In this document: positions 45,629-54,994 of the stretch, in pieces
Numbering within the stretch: the first letter of the stretch is position 1
Layout of the letters: every line of letters starts with the position of its first letter
Source of the DNA: Saccharicrinis carchari
GTDB lineage: Bacteria; Bacteroidota; Bacteroidia; Bacteroidales; Marinilabiliaceae
DNA: 64,000 nt
Assembly: GCF_900182605.1 (NCBI RefSeq)
Contig: NZ_FXTB01000008.1
Coordinates: 1 to 64,000, forward strand
Direction of reading: 5' to 3'
Notes under the pieces: generated by a model
Seen by the model: the letters and a program-made list of their open reading frames with translations, nothing else
Told to the model about the DNA's origin: nothing
The model's database searches: none
Program-made: the position numbers and the translations under genes

Positions 45629-46588
45629 ATGATATCACAAGAAAAAATTAAAAGCCTTTACGAAACTGAACTAAAACCGCAATTAGCCGACATGGAAAAG
45701 ATGCGGAAGTTTGTAAAAAGGTGGAGAAGATTAGCCATTGGAAGCGGAATTGTGGCCATTCTTTTTTTGTCGAACTGTTCTTCGGCGGTAGAAATTATTG
45801 GTGGAATTGTTTTTATCGCCGGAGCAATTTACGGCGGTATTAAAGCATACGGGACTTATACCAAATACAAGAAACAGTTTAAAAACGAGGTGGTTCGCAA
45901 AGTAATTTATCTGATAAATCCTGCTTACGAATACAGCCCGGATAAACATATTAACAGTAGCGATTATAATAAAGCCGGCATTTTTAAGCAAAAAGCCGAA
46001 CGTTATAGTGGCGACGACCTTATTATTGGAAAAATAGACAAAACCCCGTTTAAGTTTTCCGAATTTAAAACGGAATACAAAACCACTAGTACCGATAGTG
46101 ATGGAAATCGTGAAACAAAGTGGCACACCATTTTTCGAGGACTTTTCTTTTTGGCTGATTTCAATAAAAATATTGAAGGACAAACCTTTGTTTTTCCGGA
46201 GAAAGACCGAAAACTAACAAACCTTTTTGGGAAAGAGAAAGCTGAAAGCAAACATTACGGCGAGTTGGTTAAACTCGAAAATCCGGAATTTGAAGAAATC
46301 TTTTCGGTGTACGGAAGCAGCCAACAAGAAGCCCGCTACATTTTAACACCGGTACTGATGGAAGCGATGGTAAACATTTATAAAACCTATGGTTTAACCA
46401 TGTATTTCTCGTTTAAAGGCGCTAACGTGTTTTGTGCCATTCCGTTTAACCGCAACCTGTTTGAGCCGAACATTAAAAAGTCGGGTGTAAATTACAGCGA
46501 TGTAGAAGAAATGTATGTGTTGTTCAGCCTGATTGAAACCATTGTAAATGAATTGAATTTAAATACCCGGATTTGGACGAAAGATTAA
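45629..46588 (+). CDS. DUF3137 domain membrane protein
   Basis: Protein of 319 residues with two membrane helices near residues 35-75 (IGSGIVAILFLSN and VEIIGGIVFIAGAIYGG) and a cytoplasmic or periplasmic C-terminal domain with FRGLFFLADFNKNIEGQTFVFP and FSVYGSSQQEARYILTPVL, matching DUF3137. Such genes are commonly found next to lemA, as here. Function unknown. Confidence 0.82.
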   Translation: MISQEKIKSLYETELKPQLADMEKMRKFVKRWRRLAIGSGIVAILFLSNCSSAVEIIGGIVFIAGAIYGGIKAYGTYTKYKKQFKNEVVRKVIYLINPAYEYSPDKHINSSDYNKAGIFKQKAERYSGDDLIIGKIDKTPFKFSEFKTEYKTTSTDSDGNRETKWHTIFRGLFFLADFNKNIEGQTFVFPEKDRKLTNLFGKEKAESKHYGELVKLENPEFEEIFSVYGSSQQEARYILTPVLMEAMVNIYKTYGLTMYFSFKGANVFCAIPFNRNLFEPNIKKSGVNYSDVEEMYVLFSLIETIVNELNLNTRIWTKD

Positions 46589-46615
46589 AGTAAAACCATA
46601 CAATGTAACTAAACC

Positions 46616-47046
46616 ATGAAAAAGCTTTTTATTATAGTAATCGTTTCAAGTACTGCTTTTTGCAGTTTTGCTCAAACCTGTAACAGCAAAGCAAAACTTT
46701 TCTAGTCGATAATGAATTTGAAGGCTGGGAATTTTCCGAAAATTTAGAATTAGACAAACAACACTTTAGCGGCTACAGAAGTACCGTTGTGGTTGCCGGT
46801 GTTGAAAAGGACTTTAAAGTATACTTGATAGATAATCAGCTTTTCGCTATATCGTGTGTCTTTTCTAAAGAAGGTCTTTCGCACGAAAATGAAATGAACG
46901 AATCAGCCGACTTTTGGTATTTCGAGAAAGTAAAAGGAAATCTGCGATTGGTAAAGAAGTTTACTATGGAAGCCTCAAAAGCAACTCAGTTCCTTTTCTC
47001 ACAAAAACAACAGACAATTATCACTATTAAAAACTTACTAAAATGA
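46616..47046 (+). pseudogene. Frameshifted secreted protein gene
   Basis: An ATG at 46616 starts a good signal peptide (MKKLFIIVIVSSTAFCSFAQ) but the frame meets TAG at 46703. The frame one base earlier is open from 46684 (codes for KTFLVDNEFEGWEFSENLEL and onward) through to TGA at 47044, so the mature domain is out of frame with its signal peptide. No X-XXY-YYZ slippery heptamer is present, which argues against programmed frameshifting; mutation or sequencing error is more likely. The stop overlaps the ATG of the next gene (ATGA), showing it once was, or still is, part of that operon. Confidence 0.7.
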
Positions 47047-48101
47047 AAAACTTATTCATTATTGCCTTAACCATCATTGGATTGAACGTTCAGGCGCAGG
47101 AGGCAAAAACCTACCTGATAAAATCAGGATACATTAAGTATCAATTAAGCGGTAGCACAAAAGGAACAAAAGAACTGTGGTGGGACGACTACGGCAGAAA
47201 AACCTGCGAAACGGAGAAATCGACAACCACCACAAAAATGTTTGGCATTAAAAATACCGAGGAAAAACACGCCACAACGGTAATTGTTAAAGATAAATTT
47301 TGGGTGGCTGATTATATCGACAACATGGGCTCAAAAGGTAGAGTTCCCATGTATCAAGAAGGCCAGGACATAGTGGGCGATATGACGGAAAAAGAACAGC
47401 AAGAATTTGCCGATGAAGTGCTTGCCAGCATGGGAGGTAAAAAAATGGGCACCGAAAGTTTAAATGGTTACACCTGCGATATCATAAAATTAATGGGAGT
47501 TAAAACGTGGATCCACAAAGGATTGGCACTAAAAACCGAAGGTAAAATATTGGGCATTGAAACCAACGAAATGTTTGTTGAATTTAAACCAAAAATGAGT
47601 GTGTCCTCCTCAAAATTCAATCCGCCATCAGGTGTACAATTCGAAGGCTTAGCAGCACAAGCAGACGCCCAGGGTTTTGGTAGCTTATTTGGCGGTATGG
47701 AAGATTTGCAAGAGGAAGAAAATGAGGATGAGGAATTTACACCTGTTGATTATCCATTCGATAAGTTTAGCAAAATTGTAAAAGACTGCAATATTGAAGG
47801 TTATCGCTGTGTAAATGTGCGAACCATGGACGGAATGCATGTAGCCAGTTTTATGAAAGGACTGAACTCGATTATGGTAATGGCACAATCGGACGAAAAT
47901 ATGGGCGATGATGAGGAAGTTGACTCCTTTGAAACATTTGAGCACAACGGTCGCACTTGTCATTACGGTGACCTGGAAGAAGATAATGGCTCAGCAATAA
48001 TCGTTGAATATCCATCAGACGATATGATTGTTACATTTATGGCAATACCTAAGAAAAGTAAAAACGACCTTATTAAAATTGTAAATAGGATGCAGTTTTA
48101 A
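47043..48101 (+). CDS. DUF4412-like exported protein
   Basis: Protein of 352 residues with signal peptide (about 1-19, ending NVQAQ). The mature part has repeated beta segments (SGYIKYQLSGSTKGTKELWW, LNGYTCDIIKLMGVKTWIHK, FVEFKPKMSVSSSKFNPP) that resemble the DUF4412 fold, and an acidic linker near 220-235. A second copy-like segment (GYRCVNVRTMDGMHVASF) follows. Function unknown. Its ATG overlaps the stop of the frameshifted gene upstream. Confidence 0.7.
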   Translation: MKNLFIIALTIIGLNVQAQEAKTYLIKSGYIKYQLSGSTKGTKELWWDDYGRKTCETEKSTTTTKMFGIKNTEEKHATTVIVKDKFWVADYIDNMGSKGRVPMYQEGQDIVGDMTEKEQQEFADEVLASMGGKKMGTESLNGYTCDIIKLMGVKTWIHKGLALKTEGKILGIETNEMFVEFKPKMSVSSSKFNPPSGVQFEGLAAQADAQGFGSLFGGMEDLQEEENEDEEFTPVDYPFDKFSKIVKDCNIEGYRCVNVRTMDGMHVASFMKGLNSIMVMAQSDENMGDDEEVDSFETFEHNGRTCHYGDLEEDNGSAIIVEYPSDDMIVTFMAIPKKSKNDLIKIVNRMQF

Positions 48102-48272
48102 GATGATTGTAAAACGGATATATCTCTTGATTAAGCTTGGGGCAGGTTTCGAATAATAAATTTCAATACTTGAGCAATCATAAAACGAGCATGTTCGTTG
48201 AACCCAAACACGGATGAAAAGTTCCCTGCCTGCCCAGGCGAGGTATCCGACTCTAAAAAATAAATTATTACC

Positions 48273-48761
48273 ATGAAAAAACGACCATCAATACTTGGAA
48301 CACTCATTTTTGCAGCCGTATTTTTTATAGCAGGCTTAATGACTTACAAACACATTACAAAACCAATTGCCGAAGAGGCCGAAGCCTCAAAAGATTGGCC
48401 AACGGTTCAAGGAACTGTTACACATGCTGAATTAACAAAGTCGCGAGACAACGACGGGAATGATATGTACTCGGCCAACATACGATACAATTATGTGGTT
48501 GACGGTAATTCATTCAACAGCTCCAACATAAAAACAGTAGATGGTTCTACCAGTATGAAAAGCAGCGTAAAAAAAACCTTGAAAAAATATGCCAAAGGAA
48601 CCAAGGTGGCGGTACATTACGATCCTGAATTTCCGAATACCGCCGTACTCGAAACCGGAACCAGTTTTTTATTTGGATTGCTTTTGAAATTGCCACTTTT
48701 GTTTTGCGCAGTTTCGGTGCTAATGGTATTTAGCCTGTTTAAACGCTTGCTGTTTGGTTGA
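48273..48761 (+). CDS. DUF3592 domain membrane protein
   Basis: Protein of 162 residues with helices at both ends (about 9-26 and 128-155) and a central DUF3592 beta domain (WPTVQGTVTHAELTKSRD, YSANIRYNYVVDGNSFNSS, YAKGTKVAVHYDPEFPNTAVL). The family is widespread and uncharacterised. Stands alone with about 170 bp on each side. Confidence 0.82.
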   Translation: MKKRPSILGTLIFAAVFFIAGLMTYKHITKPIAEEAEASKDWPTVQGTVTHAELTKSRDNDGNDMYSANIRYNYVVDGNSFNSSNIKTVDGSTSMKSSVKKTLKKYAKGTKVAVHYDPEFPNTAVLETGTSFLFGLLLKLPLLFCAVSVLMVFSLFKRLLFG

Positions 48762-48927
48762 TAAAAAGCACTTCGCTAAGTGCTTTTAAAACGATTCGTC
48801 AGTTGACAAATTTGGGCTACCCGAAATTTTATGATTGAAATTAGTAGGCAACCAACTATCTACCCCTAAAAAACAATTATATTGACAAACTAAATTATAT
48901 AACGCATTATAATTAAAAACTAAAAAA

Positions 48928-49695
48928 ATGAAATCACACGAAGTAGATTACAGAATCGGAGGCCACGACATCCAGTATGTAGAAATTGAACTCGACCCAC
49001 AAGAAACCGTTATTGCTGAGGCGGGGGCTATGTTTTACATAAAGGAGGGCATTGAGTTTGTCGCAAAAATGGGCGATGGCTCCGAGCCGGAGAAAGGCCT
49101 GTTCGGAAAGTTGATGTCGGCAGCGTCGCGCAAAATTACCGGCGAATCCATTTTTATTACCCACTTTACCCATCATGGTGTGGGCAAAAGCCACGTCGCC
49201 TTTGCCGCCCCCTACCCCGGAACCATAGTCCCGGTTGATTTGGCGGCCATGGGGGGCTCTGTAATCGTTCAGCGCGATGCTTTTTTATGCGCTGCCCTGG
49301 GCACCAAAATAAGCATGCACTTTAACCAAAGAATAGGCAGCGGTTTTTTTGGCGGCGAGGGTTTTATCCTGCAAAAACTGCAAGGCGACGGCAAAGCCTT
49401 TATTCATGCTGGCGGAACACTTGTAGAACATGAACTGAACGGGCAAACGCTACGCGTAGACACAGGTTGTGTAGTGGGATTTCAGGAAGGAGTAAGTTTT
49501 GATATTCAGCGTGCCGGTAACCTTAAATCGATGATATTTGGTGGCGAAGGCCTGTTTTTGGCTACCCTCAGTGGAACCGGAAAAGTATGGTTGCAGTCCA
49601 TGCCTATCAGTAAATTAATCAGCCAGCTCTCCACAGGCAGCCCCAACAAAAACAAAGAGGACAGTGGCGGTTTGTTAAATAATTTGTTTGAGTGA
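48928..49695 (+). CDS. AIM24 / TIGR00266 family protein
   Basis: Protein of 255 residues, all-beta double-psi-like fold without signal peptide. Diagnostic segments are [20 protein letters not shown] at the start, [42 protein letters not shown] and VDTGCVVGF. The family relates to mitochondrial AIM24 and tryptophan-RNA-binding attenuator-like folds; its role in bacteria is unclear. Last gene of the + strand envelope run. Confidence 0.88.
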   Translation: MKSHEVDYRIGGHDIQYVEIELDPQETVIAEAGAMFYIKEGIEFVAKMGDGSEPEKGLFGKLMSAASRKITGESIFITHFTHHGVGKSHVAFAAPYPGTIVPVDLAAMGGSVIVQRDAFLCAALGTKISMHFNQRIGSGFFGGEGFILQKLQGDGKAFIHAGGTLVEHELNGQTLRVDTGCVVGFQEGVSFDIQRAGNLKSMIFGGEGLFLATLSGTGKVWLQSMPISKLISQLSTGSPNKNKEDSGGLLNNLFE

Positions 49696-50132
49696 TAACA
49701 TCTTTTTATAAGCTTCGATCGCCAAGCATGCACCCAAGATATGCTGGCGATCGAATGAACAGGAAATATTTAAAACAGTTATCCCATTCTGCCTGTTTAC
49801 CTATGCCCATCAATGCAATCCCATGAGAAAAATTACTTATTTCATTATTTACTCCTAAGTGCACCCAAGGCCTTTTTAAAAATGAATTATAAGGTAATTT
49901 AGATGAAAGTACCGGATAGCGGTATCAATCGTTACCCAACATTCAGGATTAGGTTCCAATCCGATACCCCCCTGATTAAATGCAGTTTCGCTCAAGCACA
50001 ACTTCATCTGCCCAGCCGAACAGACTTGCTGCACAACCGGACAGGGAACGCAGGTATGCCACTTGATAAATTGGCTTTTACCAATGTAATATTCTGTGTT
50101 ATCTTGTGGTAATAATAAAAAGCTATACCAAC
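49696..50132. other. Convergent intergenic region with a long hairpin
   Basis: Holds one strong inverted repeat at 49714-49755: left arm TTCGATCGCCAAGCAT, right arm ATGCTGGCGATCGAA with a single bulge, and an 11-nt loop. It starts 19 bp after the AIM24-like stop and has no T run on either strand. The remaining 380 bp show no gene or repeat. Confidence 0.5.
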
Positions 50133-50816
50133 TTACATTACCAACTTATATCCTTTGCCATGTACATTTATAATCTCTACAGCCGGCTCCTCCTTAAGGT
50201 GCTTACGCAACTTGGTAATATACACATCCATACTCCTGGCATTAAAGTAGTTGTCGTCAACCCAAATTGTTTTAAGTGCAAAATTACGTTCCAATACTTT
50301 GTTGGCATTATTACAAAGCAATTTAAGTAACTCCGATTCCTTGGTTGTCAATTTAACCACCGTTTCGCCATCTATGAGCTGCTGCTTTTGCGTATCGAAC
50401 TTATATTTACCCAACTGATACACATCTTGCATTGCACTCATCCCTTTGGTTCTGCGAATAATCGCTTCCAGGCGAAACAGCAGCTCTTCCATGCTAAAGG
50501 GTTTGGTAATGTAATCATCGGCCCCAATTTTAAAGCCTTTAAAAACATCTTCCTTCATCGATTTTGCCGTAAGGAAAATAATGGGGATGTCTGCATTAAG
50601 TAAGCGTATTTCCTTAGCCAGGGTAAATCCGTCTTTTTTGGGCATCATCACATCCAACACACATAAATCGTAGGTATTAGCTGTAAATGCATTATACGCC
50701 TCCTCCCCATCCGGGCAAAGATCTGTTTCATATCCTTTAGCTTCAAGGTATTCGCGCAATAGCATACCCAAATTTTCGTCATCTTCTGCTAAAAGAAGTT
50801 TGTATTCTTTTTCCAT
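50133..50816 (-). CDS. rprY: OmpR-family response regulator RprY
   Basis: Response regulator of 227 residues: receiver with LAEDDENLGMLLREYLEAKG and phospho-acceptor Asp in CVLDVMMPKKDGFTLAKEIR (near residue 54), then a winged-helix DNA-binding domain with LTTKESELLKLL, FALKTIWVDDNYFNARSMDV and KYITKLRKHL-type recognition helix. The sequence closely recalls RprY of Bacteroides, which responds to cell stress together with RprX. Its start overlaps the kinase gene end by 28 bp. Confidence 0.9.
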   Translation of the reverse strand: MEKEYKLLLAEDDENLGMLLREYLEAKGYETDLCPDGEEAYNAFTANTYDLCVLDVMMPKKDGFTLAKEIRLLNADIPIIFLTAKSMKEDVFKGFKIGADDYITKPFSMEELLFRLEAIIRRTKGMSAMQDVYQLGKYKFDTQKQQLIDGETVVKLTTKESELLKLLCNNANKVLERNFALKTIWVDDNYFNARSMDVYITKLRKHLKEEPAVEIINVHGKGYKLVM

Positions 50817-52402
50817 TCTTTTGTACTTTTTATAGGTAAGAATATTTCAAATTTTGTTCCTACATTCAATTCGCTTTCAACACTTATTGTACCTCCATGA
50901 TCCTCAACAATTTTCTTTACATAGGCCAGCCCTAACCCAAAACCTTTTACATCATGAACATTACCGGTAGGTACACGGTAAAACTTTTCGAAGATGCGAT
51001 TCTGGTTTTCCTTGGAGATACCCAGCCCATTGTCTTTAACAGATATTATCACACCATTGTTCTTATTCCATGTATTTACATTAAGTATGGGTCGTCCTTT
51101 TCTGTATTTATAAGCGTTATCGAATAAGTTAAAAATAACATTGGTAAAGTGCACCTCATCCACGTAAACCGTACTACTTTTTGCTTCGAGGCTTTCAATT
51201 ATCTTACCCTTTTTGTTTTCTATTTTGAGCTTAAAGTTAGTAGAAACATTGTGAATTAATTGGTTTACATCAATTTTTTTTATTTTGAGGCCGGCCTTAC
51301 CTTTTTCAAAGATAGCCATTTGCAGCACTTTTTCAACCTGGTAACTAAGTCTTTTGCTTTCATCCTGAATAACACCCGAAATGTGCTGCAAGGTTTTTGG
51401 AGTTTTGGCAACCGTACCATCTTTTAACATTTGTGATGCCAACGATATTGTAGAGATGGGTGTTTTAAACTCATGAGTCATATTATTAATAAAATCATTT
51501 TTGATTTCATCCAGACGCTTTTGTTTAAATATAATCATGATGGTAATGATAGAGGTAAAAATCATAATTAAAGTAAACACAGCAGAAGGAATAAAAGAGG
51601 CCACTGACTCCAACATAAAATTAGGCCTTTCGGTAAAATATAAATTGATATGGTGGGCTTCCGGGTGCGGGTCGTTGGGAAATAGATATTTTTGATAATT
51701 TGTTTTTGAAGCGTTAGGCTGATATCCGGTGGTGGCCATAGCCATTTTCCCCTTACCATCGAATACGGCAAACTGGAATTGAAGCGTAATACCCCGATCC
51801 TCAAACTGTTTCATCAACAACACATCCACCTTCTCGCGATCTACTCGTTCGGATATGGCCTGTTTAGGAAAAAAAGTATTCAGCACTATTTCAGCTTTAT
51901 CCTCCACTTTGGACTTTAGCTCATCCTGTATACTCAACAAAGCGTTGGTTAATGGGCCAAATTTGCTGCTACGTGTAGATATGGGTGTACGATTGTCGAG
52001 ACTAAATATCAATGAATCTTCGCTGTATGTTTGCAAAGTAGTGCTGATGTATTTGTCTTGCAACTGAAACCTGAATGAGATATCCAATATTTCTTCATCG
52101 CTTAACATGCCATTGTTCTTAACATTATCGAAGTATTTGGGCGGTCGCTGCAAGTTTTTAGGCAAATGGGCTGATGCCTTTTTATTTCTGAAAAACGTTT
52201 GTTTAATCCGCGAAGCTTGCTCTGTAACCTCGTCACGCTCCAACTTGCTAACCACATCACTCATGGCCTGTTTAACCAGTTTATCAAATTCCTCCTCTTT
52301 GCGCTGGCTGTCATTTTGCATCCAAACAGTTTGAATATACACTATACCAGCCAAACTGGCGGCAATAATAAAAGACAAAAGATATATGTATTTTTTGCTC
52401 AT
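50789..52402 (-). CDS. rprX: Sensor histidine kinase RprX
   Basis: Membrane kinase of 537 residues. N-terminal helix (about 6-25), periplasmic sensor domain to about 265, second helix (about 270-292, FTLIMIFTSIITIMIIF), then HisKA with FINNMTHEFKTPISTISLAS (His near 315) and HATPase (NLFDNAYKYRKG, VKDNGLGISKENQ, GFGLGLAYVKKI). It precedes and overlaps rprY by 28 bp, making a standard kinase-regulator operon. The RprX name is by its partner and Bacteroidota context. Confidence 0.9.
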   Translation of the reverse strand: MSKKYIYLLSFIIAASLAGIVYIQTVWMQNDSQRKEEEFDKLVKQAMSDVVSKLERDEVTEQASRIKQTFFRNKKASAHLPKNLQRPPKYFDNVKNNGMLSDEEILDISFRFQLQDKYISTTLQTYSEDSLIFSLDNRTPISTRSSKFGPLTNALLSIQDELKSKVEDKAEIVLNTFFPKQAISERVDREKVDVLLMKQFEDRGITLQFQFAVFDGKGKMAMATTGYQPNASKTNYQKYLFPNDPHPEAHHINLYFTERPNFMLESVASFIPSAVFTLIMIFTSIITIMIIFKQKRLDEIKNDFINNMTHEFKTPISTISLASQMLKDGTVAKTPKTLQHISGVIQDESKRLSYQVEKVLQMAIFEKGKAGLKIKKIDVNQLIHNVSTNFKLKIENKKGKIIESLEAKSSTVYVDEVHFTNVIFNLFDNAYKYRKGRPILNVNTWNKNNGVIISVKDNGLGISKENQNRIFEKFYRVPTGNVHDVKGFGLGLAYVKKIVEDHGGTISVESELNVGTKFEIFLPIKSTKEWKKNTNFF

Positions 52403-52546
52403 TGTTGCTTTTTAAATCACGGCATAACCGGCACAAGAAAACCTGGTGCAAAATAAAATTTTAATCGTAATTATTTTAATGAAAACCGATTCGCAATATA
52501 GCTATTTGCAACCAGATTTGGTAAATATAAAAGGTAAATCGTTATC

Positions 52547-53296
52547 TTAAAAGGATGGCTGGTCGCTACTATCGGAAGATACCTTATCGAGCGCTTGCAT
52601 GGCCGCATTTTGTTGCGATTCTTTTTTTGAGCTGCCCTGTCCCCTGCCCAGCACCAAATCTTCCATCTGCACCACCGATACAAAAATCGGGTCGTGTCCG
52701 CCGGTCTCGCCTAACTCATCCGTTATAAAGTGTATGTTGCGCTTATATTTTTGTCCCCACTCAATAAGTGCCGACTTATAGTTGTTGTCGTTATGGGTTA
52801 TTTCGTACAAATCGACATAGGGATTTAATATTTTCTTCAAAATAAATTTGCGGCATCTATTGTAACCTCCATCAATAAATATTGCACCTATAAGTGCTTC
52901 TAAGGCATCGCCGGGTATATTGGTTTTTTTTAGCGACATGTAGGATTGCGAGCTGATGAGATTTGAAAGCCCCAATTTATTTGCCGTTTTATTTAAAAAC
53001 GAGCGGTTAACAATTTTAGATCGGGTTTTGGTAAGGAACCCTTCATTGTGATTAGGGTATTTGTTATATAATTCGTGGGCTACAATTGCGCCCAACATGG
53101 CATCGCCCAAATACTCCAATCGCTCGTTGTTGATACTTTCGCCATTTTCCAACACTTTTAAGGCCGACTTATGAATTAGCGACGCTTCGTATAACTTAAG
53201 ATTTCGGGGATAAAATCCTATTAATTCGCGTAATAACAAATAAAGCTTTCTCCGTTCGGGAGAAAGCTTTATTCTATTCAATACTATTTTAATCAC
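52547..53296 (-). CDS. rnc: Ribonuclease III
   Basis: Endoribonuclease of 249 residues cleaving double-stranded RNA, needed for rRNA processing and, in many systems, small RNA turnover. The catalytic domain holds the RNase III signature NNERLEYLGDAMLGAIVA and the second acidic site PGDALEALIGAIFIDGG; the dsRNA-binding domain is at about 170-240 (SALIEWGQKYKRN, GRGQGSSKKESQQNAAMQAL). The gene lies 6 bp downstream of fabF, the standard Bacteroidota arrangement. Confidence 0.97.
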   Translation of the reverse strand: MIKIVLNRIKLSPERRKLYLLLRELIGFYPRNLKLYEASLIHKSALKVLENGESINNERLEYLGDAMLGAIVAHELYNKYPNHNEGFLTKTRSKIVNRSFLNKTANKLGLSNLISSQSYMSLKKTNIPGDALEALIGAIFIDGGYNRCRKFILKKILNPYVDLYEITHNDNNYKSALIEWGQKYKRNIHFITDELGETGGHDPIFVSVVQMEDLVLGRGQGSSKKESQQNAAMQALDKVSSDSSDQPSF

Positions 53297-53302
53297 AATG
53301 TA

Positions 53303-54550
53303 TTAAATTGCTTTAAATATTACAGACGCATTATGTCCACCAAAACCAAATGTATTAGATAAAGCAACATTTACCTCGCGCTCCTGCGCTTTATGAAAAG
53401 TCAAATTAAGCTTTGGATCTATTTCAGGATCGTCCTCAAAATGATTGATCGTAGGAGGTACCAAATTGTTATTGATTGCCAAAATACTTATTATAGCTTC
53501 AATAGCTCCTGCCGCACCCAAAAGGTGACCTGTCATTGATTTTGTTGAACTAATGTTCAAGTTATAAGCATGTTCACCAAAAACCTCTTTTATGGCCAAT
53601 GTTTCGGCAATATCGCCACGTGGCGTTGCCGTGCCATGTACATTGATGTAGTCCACCTGTTCGGGTTTTATGCCATAGTCTTTTAATGCCGCCAACATCA
53701 CGTTCCTGGCGCCCAGTCCATCCGGATGGGGTGCTGTAAGATGATGGGCATCAGCTGTCATACCCGAGCCAACCACTTCGCAGTATATTTTTGCACCGCG
53801 TGCTTTGGCATGCTCGTATTCTTCAAGAATAAGGGAAGCCCCCCCTTCTCCCATCACAAAACCGTCACGATCCTTATCAAAAGGTCGAGACGCTGTAGCC
53901 GGATCATCATTTCTTGTTGACAATGCCTGCATAGAGTTGAAACCTCCAATACCTGCTTCGCATATAGCCGCTTCCGACCCACCGGTAACAAACACGTTGG
54001 CCTTTCCTAAACGGATAAGGTTAAAAGCATCGCCAATGGCATTTGTGGACGAGGCACATGCAGAAACAACATTAAAGTTGGGTCCCCTAAAACCATACTT
54101 CATCGAAATATGACCTGCGGCAATATCCGCGATCATTTTTGGAATAAAGAACGGGTTAAAACGAGGGGTACCGTCGCCGGTAACGTAATTCGTAATCTCT
54201 TCTGAAAATGTTTGAATGCCACCAATTCCGGCGCCCCAAATCACACCCACCTCATCATGGTCGATACTTTCTGTGTCAATGCCGGAATCTTGAACAGCCT
54301 GCTCAGCTGCAATCATTGCAAACTGAGCAAACATATCAAGCTTTCTAGCCTCTTTTCGATCAAAATAATCGGTAGGGCTGTAGTTTTTTACTTCACAAGC
54401 AAATCTTGTCTTGAAATTGGTGGCGTCAAAACGAGTAATGGGCTCGCAGCCGCTCACTCCGTTAGCCAGGTTTTTCCAAAACTCTTCAACCGAGTTACCT
54501 AGCGGAGTAATGGCCCCCAGCCCCGTAACTACAACTCTTTTTAACTCCAT
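53303..54550 (-). CDS. fabF: 3-oxoacyl-ACP synthase II (KASII)
   Basis: Fatty-acid chain elongation condensing enzyme of 415 residues. Starts with the typical RVVVTGLGAITPLGN. The catalytic triad is visible: Cys in VVSACASSTNAIGDA, His in NVHGTATPRGD and His in STKSMTGHLLGAAGAIEA. C-terminal SNTFGFGGHNASVIF is standard. The gene is 35 bp downstream of acpP and 6 bp before rnc. Confidence 0.98.
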   Translation of the reverse strand: MELKRVVVTGLGAITPLGNSVEEFWKNLANGVSGCEPITRFDATNFKTRFACEVKNYSPTDYFDRKEARKLDMFAQFAMIAAEQAVQDSGIDTESIDHDEVGVIWGAGIGGIQTFSEEITNYVTGDGTPRFNPFFIPKMIADIAAGHISMKYGFRGPNFNVVSACASSTNAIGDAFNLIRLGKANVFVTGGSEAAICEAGIGGFNSMQALSTRNDDPATASRPFDKDRDGFVMGEGGASLILEEYEHAKARGAKIYCEVVGSGMTADAHHLTAPHPDGLGARNVMLAALKDYGIKPEQVDYINVHGTATPRGDIAETLAIKEVFGEHAYNLNISSTKSMTGHLLGAAGAIEAIISILAINNNLVPPTINHFEDDPEIDPKLNLTFHKAQEREVNVALSNTFGFGGHNASVIFKAI

Positions 54551-54585
54551 AACTTCTAATAAAGTGTACTACTTTGTTAATTTAC

Positions 54586-54822
54586 TTACTTAGCGTTTTC
54601 CTCTATATAAGAGACGGCATCACCAACTGTGCCAATGTTTTCTGCTTGATCATCGGGAATAGCGATGTTAAATTCCTTTTCAAACTCCATGATCAACTCA
54701 ACAGTGTCAAGAGAATCAGCTCCTAAATCATTAGTGAAGCTTGCTTCAGTTGTAACTTCAGTTTCGTCAACGCCTAGTTTGTCTACGATGATTGCTTTAA
54801 CTCTTGATGCAATGTCAGACAT
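54586..54822 (-). CDS. acpP: Acyl carrier protein
   Basis: Acidic 78-residue carrier protein. The phosphopantetheine-attachment Ser lies in [17 protein letters not shown] (near residue 37). Usual length and charge pattern for AcpP. First gene of the acpP-fabF-rnc operon, expressed from a divergent region shared with purN. Confidence 0.98.
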   Translation of the reverse strand: MSDIASRVKAIIVDKLGVDETEVTTEASFTNDLGADSLDTVELIMEFEKEFNIAIPDDQAENIGTVGDAVSYIEENAK

Positions 54823-54902
54823 AGCTTTTAAATTTAAGTTAATAATTAAAATTTATTGATTAAATATAACAGTGCAAAGGAAAAAAATTAGCCATAATCA
54901 GC

Positions 54903-54910
54903 CAAATATA
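54903..54910 (-). promoter_or_regulatory. Candidate -7 box for acpP
   Basis: On the minus strand TATATTTG matches TAnnTTTG and lies 81 bp before the acpP start. A -33 box at the usual spacing is not clear. Confidence 0.35.
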
Positions 54911-54944
54911 ATTCAAATAAAATCAATAAAGAAAGTTTTTTTCC

Positions 54945-54952
54945 TATTTTTG
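54945..54952 (+). promoter_or_regulatory. Candidate -7 box for purN
   Basis: TATTTTTG matches TAnnTTTG 43 bp before the purN start, in the acpP-purN divergent region. No clear -33 element. Confidence 0.35.
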
Positions 54953-54994
54953 ACTGTTTAAATTAGATAAGTTTTAATCCTTAAACAGCAGTAA

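Noticed and set aside
46684-46705. Programmed -1 frameshift in the disrupted secreted protein gene
   Set aside because: No X-XXY-YYZ heptamer with zero-frame codons is present around GCAAAACTTTTC; a mutation or sequence error is simpler.
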